Shown here: in pieces, positions 24,580 to 36,420 of the stretch
Position numbering within the stretch: position 1 is the first letter of the stretch
Layout of the letters: each line of letters starts with the position of its first letter
From: Armillaria gallica
Lineage: Eukaryota; Basidiomycota; Agaricomycetes; Agaricales; Physalacriaceae
Direction of reading: 5' to 3'
NCBI GenBank assembly: GCA_037576215.1
Contig: JBANDB010000009.1
Coordinates: forward strand, 1,612,001-1,676,000
Length of the DNA stretch: 64,000 bases
Position numbers and translations under genes: made by a program
Notes under the pieces: model-generated
What the model was told of the DNA's origin: nothing
The model's input: the letters and a program-made list of their open reading frames with translations, nothing else
The model's database searches: none

Positions 24580-26520
24580 AAGCAGAGGCGACAAGGCCCT
24601 GACAACTGACATCCAAATCGGAACACCAGGGACCTGCACTAGCATCACCGCCTTGGCTCTGATTGACAGTGGCTGTACTAGCAGCACCATTAGCCAACCT
24701 TCGTCGAAAGCCATAATATCCCCACTTGAGCGACTGCAGTGCCCATCACCGTATACAATGTGGACAGATCAAAGAATAATGCAGGGCAGATCACCACCTT
24801 TGCAGAACTAAGCATCACCATCGGAGACCATGCCAAGTGCATCGACCTGGCTATTACTGACCTGAAGGGTCAAGACATTTTCCTCAGACATGACTGGCTA
24901 GCCAGGCACAACCCACTAATCAACTGGCAAACCAGGAAAATGACCTTTGCCCAATGCCAATGCCACCGTACCCCAATTTCATTACCCGATGTGGATCTGT
25001 ACAACAAGTGGGACAAAGAGCTCGAAGAGGGTGACACCATCCTTGCAATAAGCTTTGAAGAAGCCACTCACATTAGGGCAACATGGCATGTGGCCAACGA
25101 CTTAGCGGCCAAGGCAAATGCAGAAAAGGAGGCCAAAACATTCAAAGAAATGGTTCCCGAATGGTGCTGAGACTTCAAAGATCTATTTGATAAGGAAAGC
25201 TTTGATGAACTCCCAGAGCTGAAACCGTGGGACCATGCCATCAAACTCATCCTGAATGCTAACACCAATCTTGACTGCAAGGTCTATCCACTGAACTGGG
25301 AGGAGCAAGAGGAGCTAGACAAGTTCCTTGACAAGAACCTGGCCAGTGGAAGAATATGACCCTCCAAGTCACCCATGGCATCACCGTTCTTCTTTGTGAA
25401 GAAGAAGGATGGGAAGCTAAGGCCGGTCCAAGACTATTGAAAACTTAATGAAATGATGATCAAGAATCGATACCCACTTCCCTTAATCTCAGAACTCATG
25501 GACAAATTGCGTGGCGCCAAATACTTCTCCAAACTGGACGTTCGATAGGGGTACAATAATGTTCGTATCAAGACGGGAGATGAGTGGAAGGCAGCCTTCA
25601 GAACTAACCGTGGGCTGTACAAGCCAACAGTAATGTTTTTCGGGCTAACTAACTCACCTGCCACCTTCCAATGGATGATGAACAACATCTTTAAAGACCT
25701 CATCATGTCCAGGAAGGTCACCATCTATCTTGACAACATCCTTATCATGTCCAAAACCAAGGAGGAACACCATCGAATTACCCGAGAAGTACTGGCAATC
25801 CTACAAAAGCATAAATTGTTCCTTAAAGCCAAGAAATGCAAGTTTGAGGTACTGGAAACAGAGTACCTGGGCGTCATCATTAGCGAAGGCAGTATCCGAA
25901 TGGATCCAGTAAAGATCAAGGGCATTCTCAACTGGCCAGTACCGACCAAGAAGGAGCTTCAGTCTTTCCTGGGATTCACCAACTTCTATCGATGTTTCAT
26001 AAAAAATTACAGCAAAATCATAAAGCCCATGACTCAGTTGATGGGCAATGACACATGGAGGTGGGGCAAGGCACAACAGGAGGCCTTTGAACAGCTAAGG
26101 AAACAGCTAGCCGAAGATGTCGTACTTGCTATACCAACAAATGAGGGGAAGTTCAGGGTAGAAGCAGATGCCAGTGACAGAGCCATCAGCATGGTTCTCT
26201 CCCAGGAACAGGATGGCAAGTGGAGGCCTGTCTTGTTCCTATCCAAATCTCTGTCAGTCACAGAACATAACTATGAGATTTACGACAAGGAACTTCTGGC
26301 GATCATGCTCACACTGGAGGAGTGGAGGCATTACCTTATGGGTGCAGCCCAGGACTTCAAGATCTGGACAGATCACCAAAACCTCCAGTACTTCTGAAAG
26401 CCCCAGAAGGTGAATCAGCGACAAGCTTGATGGATCACTGAATTAGTGGAATATCACTTTACGCTTCACCATAAAGCCAGGACCACTAACAAGAAGGCGG
26501 ATCTCCTTTCTCAATGAGCA
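24580..26520 (+). pseudogene. gypsy1 protease, reverse transcriptase and RNase H
   Basis: The protease motif ALIDSGCTSSTI is at about 24655-24690, with the second element (IFLRHDWLARHNP) near 24880 in a neighbouring phase. RT follows from 25170 with [31 protein letters not shown] and, at 25726-25737, YLDN in place of YLDD: the second catalytic Asp is Asn (a single G-to-A), which should abolish polymerase activity. RNase H begins about 26150 (EADASDRA) and ends about 26520. Stops at 25168, 25357, 25438, 25546, 26395 and 26428 mostly replace Trp or Arg codons. Confidence 0.88.
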
Positions 26521-26672
26521 GATCACAATCAGGGGCAAGACAACAATGACCAAGTAGTTGTTTTATCCCCCGAACACTTCAGGGCCATGATCATGCCCAC
26601 CATTGAGGAGATGCATCGGAATGTATGCTCTGCCACCAAGAACATCCATCTTTGGGACAACACCGTTGCCAG

Positions 26673-28309
26673 TGAAGAGACTCTGTGCATGCAAGCTAGA
26701 AATGCAACAGTGTCGAAGACACTGATCACATCCACACCCAACACTACACACACAAACCCTCAAGTTTGTGGGGGATTCTGATGCAATAGAAGCAGATAGA
26801 AACAAAGCAAGCAAACTCTCAGGATATAGGATACATGCATATAGCAATAGCGCACATTACGTATCTAGATTTCTCTAAGTCCAAAGGCTTTTTAATAACA
26901 AGAGGAGCGACAGTTGTTGCTGGGCCTCAAGGCAAGGTGTAGTACAATACACGCAACATCAAGAGATGTACACAAAACCCTCACAAAGTCTAGAGTGACA
27001 CACAGGATGACCTCAAACGACTTAAAACACACAGCACATGACTCAAAGCTTTGTGCTCCAAGCAGAAACACTTCACAAAACCTTCCACTAAAGCCACAGG
27101 ATTCAAACCTATGCACTCAAGCTTCCAAACCAATCGTAGATCCACAGGGTTCTAACCTATGCGATCCAGAGACACAGAAAACCTTATAAAACCCTGTCCG
27201 CAAGCCACAGGGTTTGAACCTCTGCCACTTGGGAAATATATACCCTCAAGCGAGCACTAATCAAGCCAAAGGGTTTGAACCTCTGCCACTTGTAGTGCCT
27301 CGCGTCACACAAAACCCTCAGAGCACAAGAGTGTGTCCTCTATGACACTAAACTCCTCTTCTCAGGTTAGAGCGCAAGTCACCCAACCAATTAACAGTCA
27401 CACAAGTGCCCCGCTAAGCTTTCTATGCCTCGTGTGCAACTCAATTCACTCGATATGATATAAATTCTAGGTCTATTCTCTCGCTCAAAGTTACAAACTG
27501 GTCCTGATGCTAGGGCATCAAGCTGAAGGCTTGCGCACAACTACAGCGGGGGTCCAAAACTTGTACACTACAAGTACACTGCACTATTTATCTATTTTAC
27601 ATCCTACAAATTTGTACCACCAAATATAGTCTTATTTAAGCTGTGGGGTACTTTTGCCTGCATCCTGCACATGTTGCAATTATCACGCCATAGCTTGGTG
27701 CTGACTCAGGAGTCTGGCCTGGGGTCAGATCCTGTCTCTGAGTGTCATGGCATCGGTTACCAAGGCTATTACATGTGGGTTGACATCAGTTGCCATATCC
27801 CCAGAGTTATAGCCTACCCCACAGCTCTTATTTCGCTTCCTAGTATTCTCACAGGGAATTCCATTGTAGTGAGGGCAACGTGCTTCTTGTCTAGGCCTTG
27901 CATGCTTCGGCCAAAGCCTGGAACTTCGGATCTACTTGAGTTCTGACATTACAAAGTCTAGAACTCTAAGCTCCAGGCCTGCCATGCCTTGCACATCATA
28001 GATCACTGCTACGCAAAGTCTTAATTACCCCACAAGCATGTCCTGTGCTATTATTAGTGTGCGTATGCTTTGCCTTGTCAGAGCACTCAGTGTCAAGCAC
28101 TGGGACTTCATACCTAGTATGGCCTTTCTAGTACCATTCTCAGATTAAGCCATGCACTCCACCTAGCTTTACTCTGGTAATATCATTACTGGCATTATAA
28201 ACACTGTGCTCTGTTGCTTTCCTCATTGCCTTAGTATCAGGGCATTATTGCCTGCACTCATTTGTACAATTCGCAAATTTACACATGTGAATGCTCATAG
28301 AGTATGTCA
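26673..28309 (-). repeat. Solo long LTR (LTR4, divergent LTR1 relative) inside gypsy1
   Basis: It is 1637 bp with TG..CA ends and a 4-bp duplication CCAG (26669-26672 and 28310-28313). Removing it restores the pol frame between RNase H and integrase, in line with gypsy2 (VA joined to RSVNHD against IATSLNHE). On the minus strand it shares landmarks with LTR1: the TGTAAATTTGC segment near the start, a GATCTATGATG..CTGGAG block, TGTGGGGTAAT, and a CTCTTCA end like LTR3. It contains four imperfect copies of a CCACAGGGTTTGAACCTCTGC-like motif at about 27095-27290. Confidence 0.85.
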
Positions 28310-29870
28310 CCAGGTCTGTTAACCATGACTGCAGCATGAAAATGAAGGATGGGTTCATCTGGTATGATGGAAGGATCTACATTCCTCAGGACTGTATGCT
28401 GCGAGGAAAAATCATTGCTCGATCTCACGACCATGTCACTGCTGGACACCTGGGCATCAAAAAAACCAAAGAACTTGTACTATGAGAGTTCTGGTGGCCA
28501 AAGATGAAGAAGGTCATTGAAGCCTACATACGGGCCTGCGAGACTCGTCAACAAACGAAAAGCAGCACCCAAGTGAAGGCGGCACCTCTTCACCCCAACG
28601 AGATACCCTCATGCCTCTGGACCCATATCTTGGTAGACATGGTAACAGGACTACCCATGAGTAATGGCTGCGATGCCATCCTTGTAATCGTTGACCAGTT
28701 CTCAAAGGAAATCGTCCTAGTGGCATGCTTCACTGAGCTATCATCAGAAGAATGGGCAAAGATCTTACAGGATGAGGTATACGCTAAGCATGGGATGCCC
28801 CAGGTCATCATCTTGGATAGGGGCACTGTATTCGTATCAAAATTCATGAAGGATCTCTACAACCTCCTTCAAATCAAGGGCAACACTTCGACAGCCTATC
28901 ACCCCCAGACAGATGGCCAAACTGAGAGGGTTAATCAGGAAATTGAAAATACCTTCATATGTTCATCAACCATCTCCAAACTGACTGGGCAGAATGGCTC
29001 TCCCTCACTGCGTTTGCTCACAATAACCGAGTACACTCTTCCACCAGCAAAAGTCCCTTCAAAATCAACTATGGCTACAACCCGGCAGTACTACCAGGAG
29101 TCAAACCCACCACACCATTCTGCACCCCAGCCTTGAACACCTTTGCCTCCAAGATGCAGGAGATCCATGCAACTGCCAAGAAGTCACTTGAAAAGGCCGC
29201 ATCACAAATGAAGGCACAGTATGACAAATCGAAGCACCCTGCTCTCGAGTACAAGACAGGCGATAAGGTCTGGCTCGACACATCCAACCTCCATCTCCCT
29301 CACCCAAAAAAGAAGCTCAACGATAAACGAACTGGCCCCTTTGAGATCAAAGAAAAGAAAGGTGCCTCCGCATACACCCTCATTCTGCCAGTGAATTGGA
29401 AGATTTATCTGACCTTTAATGAATTGTTACTTACTCCATACATTCCTCCAGTGTTTCCTAATCAGGAACAACCACCTCTCCCACCTCCCCCACCTCCCGA
29501 CCTCATAGACAGTGAAGAACACTACAAAGTCGAAAAAGTCTTGGACAGCAGACAATGATGAGTTCGAGGGAGGCAAGGAGAACCACCAAACACAGTAACA
29601 GACTACTTTATTAAATGGAAGGGATATGGACCCGAATCAAACAGCTGGGTACAGGAAAACAACATGGACGCAGACGAGCTCATCAAGGAATACCTCACAG
29701 AACATGTAGACAGGGTCATACAAAGCCAAGAAGACTGGCAGTCCTATACCAACCCACACATGGGAAGGAAGGTGTGGTATGACCAAGAGCAATTATGGGA
29801 CCTACTCGGGAGAAACGACGACCTGGTGACAGAGACTAAATTGCCCTTCGAGCTGATGGGCATACCTTAA
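28310..29870 (+). pseudogene. gypsy1 integrase and C-terminal chromodomain
   Basis: The zinc-binding N-domain has HDHVTAGHLG, but the last Cys of CETC reads Arg (near 28545). The DDE core is recognisable: Asp in LVDMVTGLP, Asp in ILDRGTVF and Glu in TDGQTERVNQEIE. A one-base loss in an A run near 28950 shifts the frame; the rest continues in another phase through the GPY-type module (KTGDKVWLDTSNLHLPHPKK, about 29255-29310). The chromodomain (about 29505-29700) has the aromatic cage neighbourhood YFIKWKGYGPESNSW. Such chromodomains steer integration toward heterochromatin. The stop is TAA at 29868-29870. Confidence 0.87.
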
Positions 29871-29892
29871 CAGCAGTCGGGATGCCTGCCTT

Positions 29893-29905
29893 AAGGAGAG
29901 GGTAA
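29893..29905 (+). other. Polypurine tract of gypsy1
   Basis: AAGGAGAGGGTAA abuts the 3' LTR. The preceding CCTGCCTTAA context is shared with gypsy2. Confidence 0.7.
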
Positions 29906-30297
29906 TGTTACAATTTATTCATTTTTTGCCTTATCTTATCTTATCGCTTACAACCAGGCCACTGGCCATAGGGGTAACCAACAATGTTCCCATGTTATCT
30001 TGCCATTCCCATGTTATCTCTTCGATATTGCATGTTCTTGCTTCAATGTTGCATGCTCTGGCTTCCATAGGACTACAAGGTGAACCATATGCAGACCCTC
30101 ACTCTTAGTATTTAAGTAGTTACTCTTGCTGTATGTACTCCAGCTTCGAGCTAACTTTAATCTATACCGAACTTATCACTTAATTCATGCCTGAGTCAAG
30201 GACTTAGCCTTAAATTCCTATCGTTAAGGAATCCCTCAGTGACTGCCCAAATGCGAGACAGCCAGGGTTTATCCTTGTTAGGAGTTTGGGTCTAATA
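29906..30297 (+). repeat. 3' LTR of gypsy1
   Basis: It is 392 bp; the extra length comes mainly from a short duplication around CCCATGTTATCT (about 29988-30017). Confidence 0.92.
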
Positions 30298-32885
30298 GTG
30301 GCTACCCATGTAAATTTGCAATTTAGCATGTTTAAGCATTAGCTCATAGGCTACACTTAGTGAGCTTGCTAAGCAGACATGTGGATACATAATCTAAACA
30401 AGGTTACTGAAGCGATGTTGCAGTATGTCAATGGAAACAACAGAGCTAACCAAGGACTTGGTCATAGTGCTGTACCAGAGGGGCAGGCTTGACAGAAAGG
30501 CCATTTAGCAAGCTCACTCCTTCCAATAAGCTTGACCTGTGCTCACATCAGTAGGATGAACTTAGAGGTGAATCGCAACACCTTGATGATAGTCATGTGC
30601 TTGCTTAATGAAAGAAGCATGGTGCCTGAAAATCTGGAGATAACCTTGTGCAAGGACAGAAATGGAGAGAGATCATGAGGTGGGCCTAAGACAAGGGTTT
30701 CAGCTGAGAGATTAGCATGTTTGCTAGCAATCTGAAGGACCCAATAGCTAATATGCCTAAGAAAGGAACTGTCCACCAGAGAGAAGCTCCAGAAGAGAGA
30801 TGCCGTGGGCTTAATCACCAGTTGCCAAGATCCTAGGCCCACAGAGGTGACTTTGACATGCACCATCATCGCAACACCTTGATGAGACCACTCAGAGGCA
30901 GTCTGACTCACCTGCTAAGGAATACCACAGTTGTGGCAGACTGACATTGAAAACCATAGAAATGCATTGGAATATCTATACTCTTTTCTGTACTCATGGA
31001 CTGTTTGTAATCATCTTTTGCTTGTAGTATATAAGTAGTCCAGTTAGGCAGTGTACAATTGAAGTTACTATTTGCTCTCTTCTCTGCTAAGGCACAGTGC
31101 AAACAGCTTGAGTTGCATTTAAAAGGTTTAGCTCAGAATCTGTGGGTCTCCTGCCTTGTGTAATGAGCCTACTAGTTGCTAGCCTTGGAAATCATAACAG
31201 ACAAGTGTTGAGAGACTGTATTTTGGTGAGAGAGTCATTAGTTAGCTTCCGGGCTTGCACGCTGTAGCAAGCTCGCAGAGAAATAGGATCAGAGAGAGAT
31301 TTTGGATAATAAACTTTGGTTTACTTGAGATAAATAAAAGATTTGGAGTCAGTGAAGCTGCCCCAATCTTGAGAGTATACTTGGTTACATCTGAGAGAAG
31401 CTCTGTTCCATTTCTGGTGCAGTGTGAAGGAGTGTTTCATGTTGAGAGTGTTTTGTGTGGGAATTGGCCAGATCAGGCTGCTCCATGACAGCTGCACAAA
31501 GGTGTAGTAGGTGCGCACCAGCTGAAAGAACTCTGGTGGTGCCTTGTTACTTAGTGAGCTTGCTGGGTGCAAGACCTGTTTTGTTTGAAGGTTTATTGTG
31601 ATTTGTTTGAGAGTGCTGAGGGCCTCATTTGCAATGAGTTGGGAGTCAGATTTAGCAGACTAGAGTAATACAAAGGTGTGTACAGTTGAACCTAGCAGCA
31701 CTTTATACTAGCGAGCTCACTGAACGGACTTTTGTCGTGACCAGTTGGGATTCAGGTTTAGCGAGCTAAGAAGAAGGTGAAGTCATGCACAGTTGGATCT
31801 AGTGGTGATTCATACTTAGTAAGCTCACTGTGTGGACTGTGTCATTTTCGCAGATCTGTATGTCCATTTGTATAAATTTATAAAAGTCTTTGCCTTGAGG
31901 GTTGCGTGGTACTCCATGCTCTCTTGTAAAAAGCTTCAGAGGAGAAATAAAGAGAACTTGAGATATTGCTGGTTACTTTGCATTGTGTCAGGCCATTGAG
32001 AGAGAGTTCTTGAGATTTGTTGAGATACTGTCGGTGCACAAGTAGAATTAAATTCCTTGCTCCCCTTCACAATTATAAAGATTGGTGTGTGTGTGTGTTA
32101 GTGAGATTGAGTGTAGGTTTGGTGTGTGTTCACGCTAGGCCGCTCTTAGTTTCACCAGTGCATGCCATGAAGCTCTTCAGCAGGCCGAGGCTAATTTAGA
32201 TAACAATGTGTCTGTAATCTATGACACATGGTCTCTGGAGATCCAGAAAAATGATATCACATGTGGGGTAATCAAGAGAACCCTGGGCATGGCCTAGAAA
32301 CAGACTTTAGCTGATGGAAATAGTGAGCAAGCTGGGAAGCTGAAGCATTTCTTGGTTACCAGGTCTAGAATATGATGCTGTCACCTTCAGAGCAGACCCA
32401 AAAGCCAAATATGAAGTATGATCGGTGATCGAGGATTAAGCAGCTATTGAGTGCATGCCAATGAACTACTCTGTTGCTTGAGTGAGTGACATATACACCA
32501 CTTAATTCTTTGGAACTACTAAAAAGAGGAAAAAGTGGTGCATTGCCTAGAGTGCTGTAACAGTTCGGACAAGGGAGTATTAGCCAACAATGAGTTAAAT
32601 TACTAAAAAGCTGTTTGTAACAATAGAGTGTTTCACAACAGCCCTGATCTCAGTTTTCAATCGTTTTTTGGGCCTTTTTTTGAATTCTTTTTTTGCTTGG
32701 CATCTGCCAATTTTCAAAATACAGTCCCTTATTTCAAGTATGCAAAAGCAGCTCAGTAGCTGCTTTTGCAGAGATTTTCTGCCCTTTTTTTAAGCTATGT
32801 TTCATCTGCTTAATAATACAGCTGTAGTTCTCATACCAAGTCCACTATGATTAACACCCTATATCCTGCACTACTGCATGAAATC

Positions 32886-34285
32886 ATGTCTGGCAGAGGA
32901 TGAGGAAAAGGCATGAGAGGTGGTCGGGCTGGCAAGAATAACCCTGAGCCACCTCTGAGCAAGCCTGTTGTCACCCTTGCTGCTGCACCAACTACTACTA
33001 CCCCTTCTGGCCAAAAACCCCATGCAAAACCCATCTGCTGGAAAGACCATCCTGAATGGACAAACCGTGCAATTAGTTACCTCATTCAGAAGCCACCATT
33101 CTGCATGAATCAAAGCAGAAGATCAAAAGAAGGTACAGGCTAAGGATGGCAAGCTCATCATATATGGAGTGTTGGCTGAGCACATCTTTACTGGCTCTGA
33201 TGTTGATCAAGAGCATTGTGAAGAGTATAGGAAGGATCCAACTCAGTTTGCATGGTCTACCCAGCAGCAGTTTGCCTGGTGAGTTCTCACTATTGGGCTG
33301 TCCTTAGTTAATGCTGAAATAACATGATACAAGGCTCAAAAAGCAGTACCAGAGACATGTAAGGAAGCTGAAGGACACAAAGGGAGGTGTGTTGCCTGAA
33401 GACAAAGCAGCAAATGTGATAGGTCTGTTCCCATATAGCTTATAGGTCTGTGCATGCTCATTGATGCCATACAGAAAAGATTTGTAATGAGTGGCCATTC
33501 TGGGATGACCTGCATGCAATCTGGAGAGAGCTTCTGAACTACAATCCTGTTGGGATCAGCAATGCCAAAGAAGGACAGAATCATTCTGAACAAGCAGTGC
33601 ACTTATTTCAAACTAAGACTCTAAGTTCAGAGCAGCAGCCAGACCATCAGAAGGATTCAGATAGCGATGTCTCAGATGAGCAAAGCAGTGACAAGGATAA
33701 GAGGCACAATGACAGCAGTTTAGATGCTTTCTCAAATGATGCCAGCCAAGATTGGGATTATGATGCCCTTGACCGATCAATGACCTCCTCTGCAATGGGT
33801 AGTGTGGATGTGACAGTAGCAGGGGATGAAGGCAAGGCAGTTGAGAAAGCTGAGCAGTTGAATGTTGATCCACCCCCTGTCAAGGTGTGTACACACTCTT
33901 ACCCTGTCCTAATAGAGTCCTAATGTTCCCAGCAGATAGCCAAGCATTGCCAGGATGTGAAAGATCTGAAGAAGGACAGAGCAATAAAAAGGAATGAAAG
34001 AGCACCAGCTATGATGATAAAACTGGAAACAGCAGCAAGAAGTGTGGCTACAACACATCAGGCCTCAATGAGATCCATCTGAAGGAGTTAAAAGAAGCAA
34101 CACAGTGTCGTGAGGCAAAGGATATCATCCAGTTGAAGCAGCTGGAGCTTGAGAAGGGGAAGCAGGATGCTAAGTGTTGGAAGATGGAACTGGATGCTCA
34201 GCAAATAGAACAGGAAGTGATGACAGCTCACCACATGCTGGATTTGATGCAGAGGCTTTTACTGATAATGCCTCAGGGTGATGTT
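32886..34285 (+). pseudogene. Harbinger second gene (Myb/SANT-like accessory protein), 5' part
   Basis: The frame starts at ATG 32886 with a Gly/Arg-rich tail and a TGA at codon 6. A domain follows that resembles the accessory protein encoded beside fungal Harbinger transposases (HPEWTNRAISYLIQKP, GVLAEHIF, WLKKQYQRHVRKLK, then WPFWDDLHAIWRELLNYNP). Three introns are apparent: about 33281-33341, 33421-33472 and 33888-33939. A one- or two-base frameshift lies near 33100-33125. The C-terminal half is an acidic Ser/Asp-rich segment followed by a charged coiled coil to 34285, where gypsy2 is inserted. Such proteins help the transposase bind DNA; here that is inferred from family and position. Confidence 0.72.
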
Positions 34286-34644
34286 TGTTATGGGCAGACT
34301 TGGGAATAACAAACAAGGCAACTAATGAACACTACCTCTCACTTTGGGTAGGTCGATAGTACCGTGGCATCTGCTACTGCGAGGCAATAACACTTAGACT
34401 CTGGGCTTGTGAGAGAAGAGTAAAGTCTGGTGTGATTAAACTTAGCTCAAAGCTAGGGTACAAGGCTGAGAGCTATGTTACTTATATACTATTTGGGTCA
34501 TTCTAAATGTACCATAGTCCACCTGTCAAACAGGCATTGAGTCGTGTGAAAACCTGTTGGTTGCCATGCGTTCTGGTTAAAATCCGAAGTCATACGATTT
34601 GGTGCTGAGGTGCTGAGGTGGGAAAAAGTGGAAAAATTGTAACA
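34286..34644 (-). repeat. 3' LTR of gypsy2
   Basis: It is 359 bp, including an 8-bp tandem duplication (GCTGAGGT) missing from the other LTR. By hand alignment the substitutions against 43175-43525 are about three dozen, all transitions. Confidence 0.92.
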
Positions 34645-34657
34645 TCACCCCCTCATT
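34645..34657 (-). other. Polypurine tract of gypsy2
   Basis: On the minus strand AATGAGGGGGTGA abuts the 3' LTR. Confidence 0.7.
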
Positions 34658-34689
34658 AAGGCAGGCGTCCCGACTGCTTGTATGATCAC

Positions 34690-36420
34690 GGCTCATCGTT
34701 TTCTGAGTCACTCTGCACCGAGTGCCAATAGTCCTGAATAAGGTCTCCCCAAATGTTGATGTCTGGATCCTTTACCCACTTCTGCTTTCCATCGAGTCAC
34801 TGCGCGAGGTAAGATCGGATTCCATCTTCATATTTGAAGTTGAGAATCATGGTGACATGCTTGTTTTCATTGGGAGTGGCAATTTTAGATGAGTCAACGC
34901 GTTGTGCATGACAATGGCGGTCTTTATACTCCTCTATTGCCTCTTGTGCATGTTCCATGTCTTCTTCCTGCACCCAGGAGTTATGTTCCCACATCCATCC
35001 CTTCCACTTGATGAAGTAGTCGGTGACGGTTCATGATTTCTGTCCTTGTCTCCTGCGCACTTGTCGTGGACGAGCGTCAAGAACTTCTTCGACCTTGTAT
35101 TCCTCCTCCTCTTCGATGAGATCAGGCAGAGGTGGAGGCAGTAGTTCCTGGTTAGGGAATGCTGGTGGCACATATGGGGTTAGGAGCTTCTCGTTGAAGT
35201 GCGGGTGAATCTTCCAGTGGTGTGGCAGCTTGAGTTTATACGCGCTAGCGCCTGCTTTTTCGAGGATCAAGAAGGGGCTGATGTGTTTGTCATCTAACTT
35301 CTTCTTTGGTCGGGGAAGATGAAGGTTGGTGGCATCGAGCCACACGCAATTGCCTATCTGGTAGGGGTGAGCATCACGTTTCTTCTTGTCATATTGGGCC
35401 TTCATTTTCCTGGCAGCTTCTTCCAGTGCCTTCTGGGTTTCGGCATGGACCGTAGTCACATTTTTGATGAAGTCTGCAGCGGCAGGGTTTGTAAATAGGG
35501 ATGGTCAGGTGGAGTCAGATAGGATTTGGGGATTTTGGCCATAGAGAACCATGAACAGGCTCTTGCCTGTCACACTGTGGATTCGGTTGTTGTGGGCGAA
35601 TTCTGCCAGAGGGAGCCAGTTGCTCCAGTCGGTCTGTTGGTGATTTACAAAGATCCTCAGGTACTTGATGATTTCCTGATTCACTCGCTCTGTCTGTCCA
35701 TCTGTCTGAGGATGAAATGCAGTTGACGTGTTGGGCGTGATGTCAAGCATTCGATATAGTTCTTTCATGAACTTGGAGATGAATTGCAGGCCACAGTCAG
35801 ATATGACTACTTGGGGCATTCCATGGCATGCGTAAACATGGTCCCGGAGGAGGCATGCCCAGCCTTCCACAGAGAGCTCGACATTACAGGCGATTGGGAT
35901 GATTGCCTTGGAGAATCTGTCAATGACTACGAGCATTGCGTCGTGACTGTTAGAGTCGGGTAAACCCATGACCATGTCTACAGAGATGTGAGTCCATGGT
36001 CCCATTGGGATTTCATTTGGGTGTAGGGGTGCTGCTTTGGCATGTGTGTCCGATTTCGTTTGTTGACAAGTCTCACAGCCCTTGACATAGGCTTTGACAT
36101 CCTTTTTGAGTTTTGGCCACCAGTAATCACAGAGCACGAGCTCCTTCATCTTCTCGATTCCTGGGTGTCTGGCAGTGATATGGTCATGATATTGGGAGAT
36201 GATTTCACCCCGTAGTGTCTTCTTGCAGGGCATATAGATCCTCCCGTTGTAATGGAGGAGTCCGCCTTGGTGGGATACTCCTCATTCATGATTCAAGGAA
36301 GTGGCGATTCCCTAGTCCCATAATTCCTCTTGGCGGGTTACTTCTTCGATTTGTTGGTGCACTTCGGTGGTGGTTGGGAGGATGAGGGCTCGGAAATGTG
36401 CAGGTTGGAGCATGATAATG
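34690..36420 (-). pseudogene. gypsy2 integrase and chromodomain
   Basis: It has an HHCC zinc domain (YHDHITARHPG..CETCQQTK, about 36190-36040). The DDE core has Asp in SVDMVMGLP, Asp in ISDCGLQFIS and Glu in TDGQTERVNQEI (about 35980-35660). After a TGA near 35503 the frame continues through the GPY-type module to the chromodomain (EEYKVEEVLDARP, then YFIKWKG and HNSWVQEED, about 35120-34920), with a stop near 35030. A C-terminal extension follows to about 34690. Almost all breaks are single stops in place of Arg or Trp, so the protein is otherwise collinear with gypsy1. Confidence 0.88.

Larger units (their letters stand above)
20271..30297 (+). mobile_element. Ty3/gypsy chromodomain retrotransposon 'gypsy1'
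   Basis: LTRs 20271-20643 and 29906-30297 begin TGTTA and end GTCTAATA. They are flanked by the 5-bp duplication GTGGC (20266-20270 and 30298-30302), which sits inside LTR3. The interior has a hydrophobic leader frame, gag with a zinc knuckle, protease, RT/RNase H, integrase and chromodomain. A solo LTR (26673-28309) interrupts the RNase H-integrase linker. Many stop codons, a frameshift near 28950 and loss of an RT catalytic Asp make it defective. It is related to gypsy2: the pol order, the primer-site design and the sequence around the purine tract are shared. Confidence 0.93.
20251..32179 (+). repeat. Solo long LTR (LTR3) interrupted by gypsy1
   Basis: It starts TGTCATGCCC at 20251, is interrupted after 20 bases by gypsy1, resumes at 30298-30302 with the duplicated GTGGC, and ends GCTCTTCA at 32179, about 1.9 kb in total. 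30299-31000 is the inverted match of 1-702. The left flank is ATGG; the right flank GCAG differs by transitions, so the duplication is eroded or the right end is off by a few bases. A TATA-like TATATAAG at 31028-31035 may mark its promoter. Confidence 0.82.
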
